Source: JAJVID01 sp036565725
Lineage (GTDB): Bacteria > Acidobacteriota > Blastocatellia > RBC074
NCBI GenBank assembly: GCA_036565725.1
Contig: DATCXQ010000152.1
Location: forward strand, 1-14,321
Length of the DNA: 14,321 nt
Direction of reading: 5' to 3'
Part shown: positions 13,254-14,321 of the stretch, one piece after another
Numbering within the stretch: the first letter of the stretch is position 1
Layout of the letters: every line of letters starts with the position of its first letter
Program-made: the position numbers and the translations under genes
The notes under the pieces: model-generated
Seen by the model: the letters and a program-made list of their open reading frames with translations, nothing else
Told to the model about the DNA's origin: nothing
Databases searched by the model: none

Positions 13254-14044
13254 CAGGCTCGGAGGACGTTGATGTTTTTCGCGGCAAAAGATTTGATGGC
13301 CCTATCGGAGGTGGCCTTGTCTGTAACCAGGGTGTGGAAGTCTGACGCGGGCCAGATGAGCGAGGAGCCGACCACGCCGATCTTGCGGTGGTCGGCGACC
13401 ACTATCCGCTGCCGCGCCTGTCGCATCATCGCGCGGTGAATCGAGGCCTGGTCGGGGTAATTGGTGGTCAGCCCATGTTCGGCGTGAATGCCGTCCACGC
13501 CGATGAAAGCTTTGTCCACGAATATCTCACCGACGTTGCGCTGCGCCACGTCGCCGACCAGGGCGAACCAGTCGCCGCTCAGATTGCCGCCGGTCATTAT
13601 GACTTTGATGTCGGCCAGGTGGCTGAGTTCCATCGCCACGTTGAGGGCGTTGGTCAACACAGTGATGCCCTTGCGGTGGCGGATGCTGCGCGCGACCTGG
13701 GTGGTCGTCGTGCCCGCGCCGATGGCGATGATCTCGCCGTCGGCGATCAGGCTCGCCGCCAGCAGCCCTATCCGGCGCTTCTCGGCGGCGCATTTCTCCT
13801 CCTGCTCCTGAAAGGAAGAGAGATGGCGGAACGGTTCGTAGAGCATCGGCGCGACGGGGACCGCGCCGCCGTGACTGCGCAACAGCAGCCCCTGTCGCTC
13901 CAGTTCAGTCAGGTCGCGGCGGATCGTCGCTTCGGAAACATTCAGTTGTTCGGCGAGCTTGTCGACCGCCACCTCGCCGTTGCGCAACAGCTCCTGCAGA
14001 ATCTGTTCGGAGCGCCGCGTCGTCGTTGAATTCTCTTTCGTCAT
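13253..14044 (-). CDS. DeoR-family sugar-responsive transcriptional regulator
   Basis: A 263-residue DNA-binding repressor of the DeoR family, which usually senses a sugar phosphate. Residues 10-63 form the winged helix-turn-helix with the family signature LAEQLNVSEATIRRDLTELE followed by RQGLLLRSHGGA. Residues about 85-245 are the DeoR C-terminal sensor domain: IGAGTTTTQVAR (108-119), TNALNVAMEL, MTGGNLSG, DKAFIGVDGIHAEHGLTT and VVADHRKIG. The open frame extends upstream to 14311, but those 89 codons are low-complexity, lie in repeats and have no family similarity; TGGAG 5 nt before the ATG at 14044 and the family's normal length of about 250-260 support the shorter start. It is upstream of, and on the same strand as, the receptor and GH51 genes and is the obvious candidate regulator, but its targets and effector cannot be read here. 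Confidence 0.94.
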   Translation of the reverse strand: MTKENSTTTRRSEQILQELLRNGEVAVDKLAEQLNVSEATIRRDLTELERQGLLLRSHGGAVPVAPMLYEPFRHLSSFQEQEEKCAAEKRRIGLLAASLIADGEIIAIGAGTTTTQVARSIRHRKGITVLTNALNVAMELSHLADIKVIMTGGNLSGDWFALVGDVAQRNVGEIFVDKAFIGVDGIHAEHGLTTNYPDQASIHRAMMRQARQRIVVADHRKIGVVGSSLIWPASDFHTLVTDKATSDRAIKSFAAKNINVLRA

Positions 14045-14049
14045 TCGAT

Positions 14050-14054
14050 CTCCA
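14050..14054 (-). promoter_or_regulatory. Shine-Dalgarno that sets the DeoR start
   Basis: TGGAG on the minus strand, 5 nt before the ATG at 14044. It supports the 263-residue protein over the longer open frame. Confidence 0.7.
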
Positions 14055-14097
14055 GTTTCAGCGATTCGATAAAGACGTCGAACGCATTTTACCCAGA

Positions 14098-14190
14098 CTT
14101 CAAAGAATGCTCCATCCGAGTCGTCTCGCGACGGCGTTTGGGGGAGCTCCTCTCGCTTCAAAGGACGCTCCGTCCGAGTCCCCTCGCGAC
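14098..14190. repeat. Pair of 35-bp direct repeats upstream of the DeoR gene
   Basis: Copies at 14098-14132 and 14156-14190 match at 30 of 35 positions, 58 bp apart. Both start CTTCAAAG and end CTCGCGAC. They sit 54 and 112 nt upstream of the DeoR start codon, a plausible place for autoregulatory operators, but they may equally be part of a dispersed repeat. Confidence 0.8.
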
Positions 14191-14264
14191 TATGGGGGTG
14201 AAACTGAGGTTCGGCCGTCGTCTTCGGCTGAGGCCGAATAGATCGGTTTGCAATTGCGTGTACG

Positions 14265-14321
14265 GTAGGGGCAGACCTGCGTGTCTGCCCCGGTGGCGCA
14301 TGTAAGCCCAAACCGGGGCAG
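14265..14321. repeat. Nested palindromic (REP/MITE-like) element, copy 2 (cut by window edge)
   Basis: The left arm 14265-14293 is identical to 29 bases of the arm at 5915-5943 apart from the first base, followed by a 19-bp spacer that shares GGCGC with copy 1, and then the first nine bases of the right arm (CCGGGGCAG), where the window ends. The same internal GGGGCAGAC/GTCTGCCCC hairpin is present. Confidence 0.85.

Larger units (their letters stand above)
14045..14321. other. Repeat-rich leader upstream of the DeoR gene
   Basis: Contains, from the gene outward on the minus strand: the Shine-Dalgarno, a possible -10 hexamer TAAAAT (14086-14091) with no good -35, a pair of 35-bp direct repeats, a TTCGGCC/GGCCGAA inverted repeat (14210-14216 and 14232-14238), and a cut copy of the nested palindrome. 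An open frame crosses the region but I do not consider it coding. Confidence 0.6.

Noticed and set aside
14045..14311. N-terminal extension of the DeoR protein by 89 residues
   Set aside because: The extension lies in direct repeats and the palindromic element, has no resemblance to DeoR family N-termini, and a Shine-Dalgarno marks the internal ATG at 14044.

Overview
The window reads as a piece of an Acidobacteriota chromosome, possibly a Blastocatellia-like member. The main pointer is the 1267-residue TonB-dependent receptor with an N-terminal carboxypeptidase-regulatory-like domain, the 'Oar-like' architecture that is greatly expanded in that phylum. Moderately high GC, Tat-exported glycosidases and gaps full of short palindromic repeats also fit. 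The phylum is an inference; no rRNA or marker gene is present.

Every convincing gene is on the minus strand, so transcription runs from high to low coordinates. In that order: a DeoR-family sugar-responsive repressor (13253-14044); a 351-bp gap with heptamer repeats and a possible promoter; the TonB-dependent receptor (9098-12901), closed by a good intrinsic terminator (9026-9065); a signal-peptide TPR protein (7881-9002); then four consecutive GH51 alpha-L-arabinofuranosidases (6034-7788, 3749-5773, 2078-3733, 411-2006); and finally the first 81 codons of galT (galactose-1-phosphate uridylyltransferase), which runs off the left edge.

The likely theme is use of arabinose-decorated plant polysaccharide, for example arabinan, arabinogalactan, RG-I side chains or arabinoxylan. 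The receptor could import oligosaccharides over the outer membrane, the exported GH51 enzymes could remove arabinofuranosyl groups, galT would feed released galactose into the Leloir pathway, and the DeoR protein could control some or all of this. The four GH51 proteins fall into three visible types: a classical AbfA-like enzyme, a large type with a CBM4/9-like N-terminal domain, and two closely related 'GNESWGCGG' paralogues. Both catalytic glutamates are visible in all four. Three carry Tat-type leaders and one a Sec-type leader.

Most gaps hold a different palindromic repeat: 259-349, 2035-2072, 5848-5882 and 5913-5994, 7813-7860, 13141-13253, and 14098-14321. One, built on a GGGGCAGAC/GTCTGCCCC hairpin, occurs twice and is cut by the right edge. 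I see no tRNA, rRNA, CRISPR array, transposase gene or prophage gene. The closest thing to a novel system is the unusually dense GH51 cluster itself.
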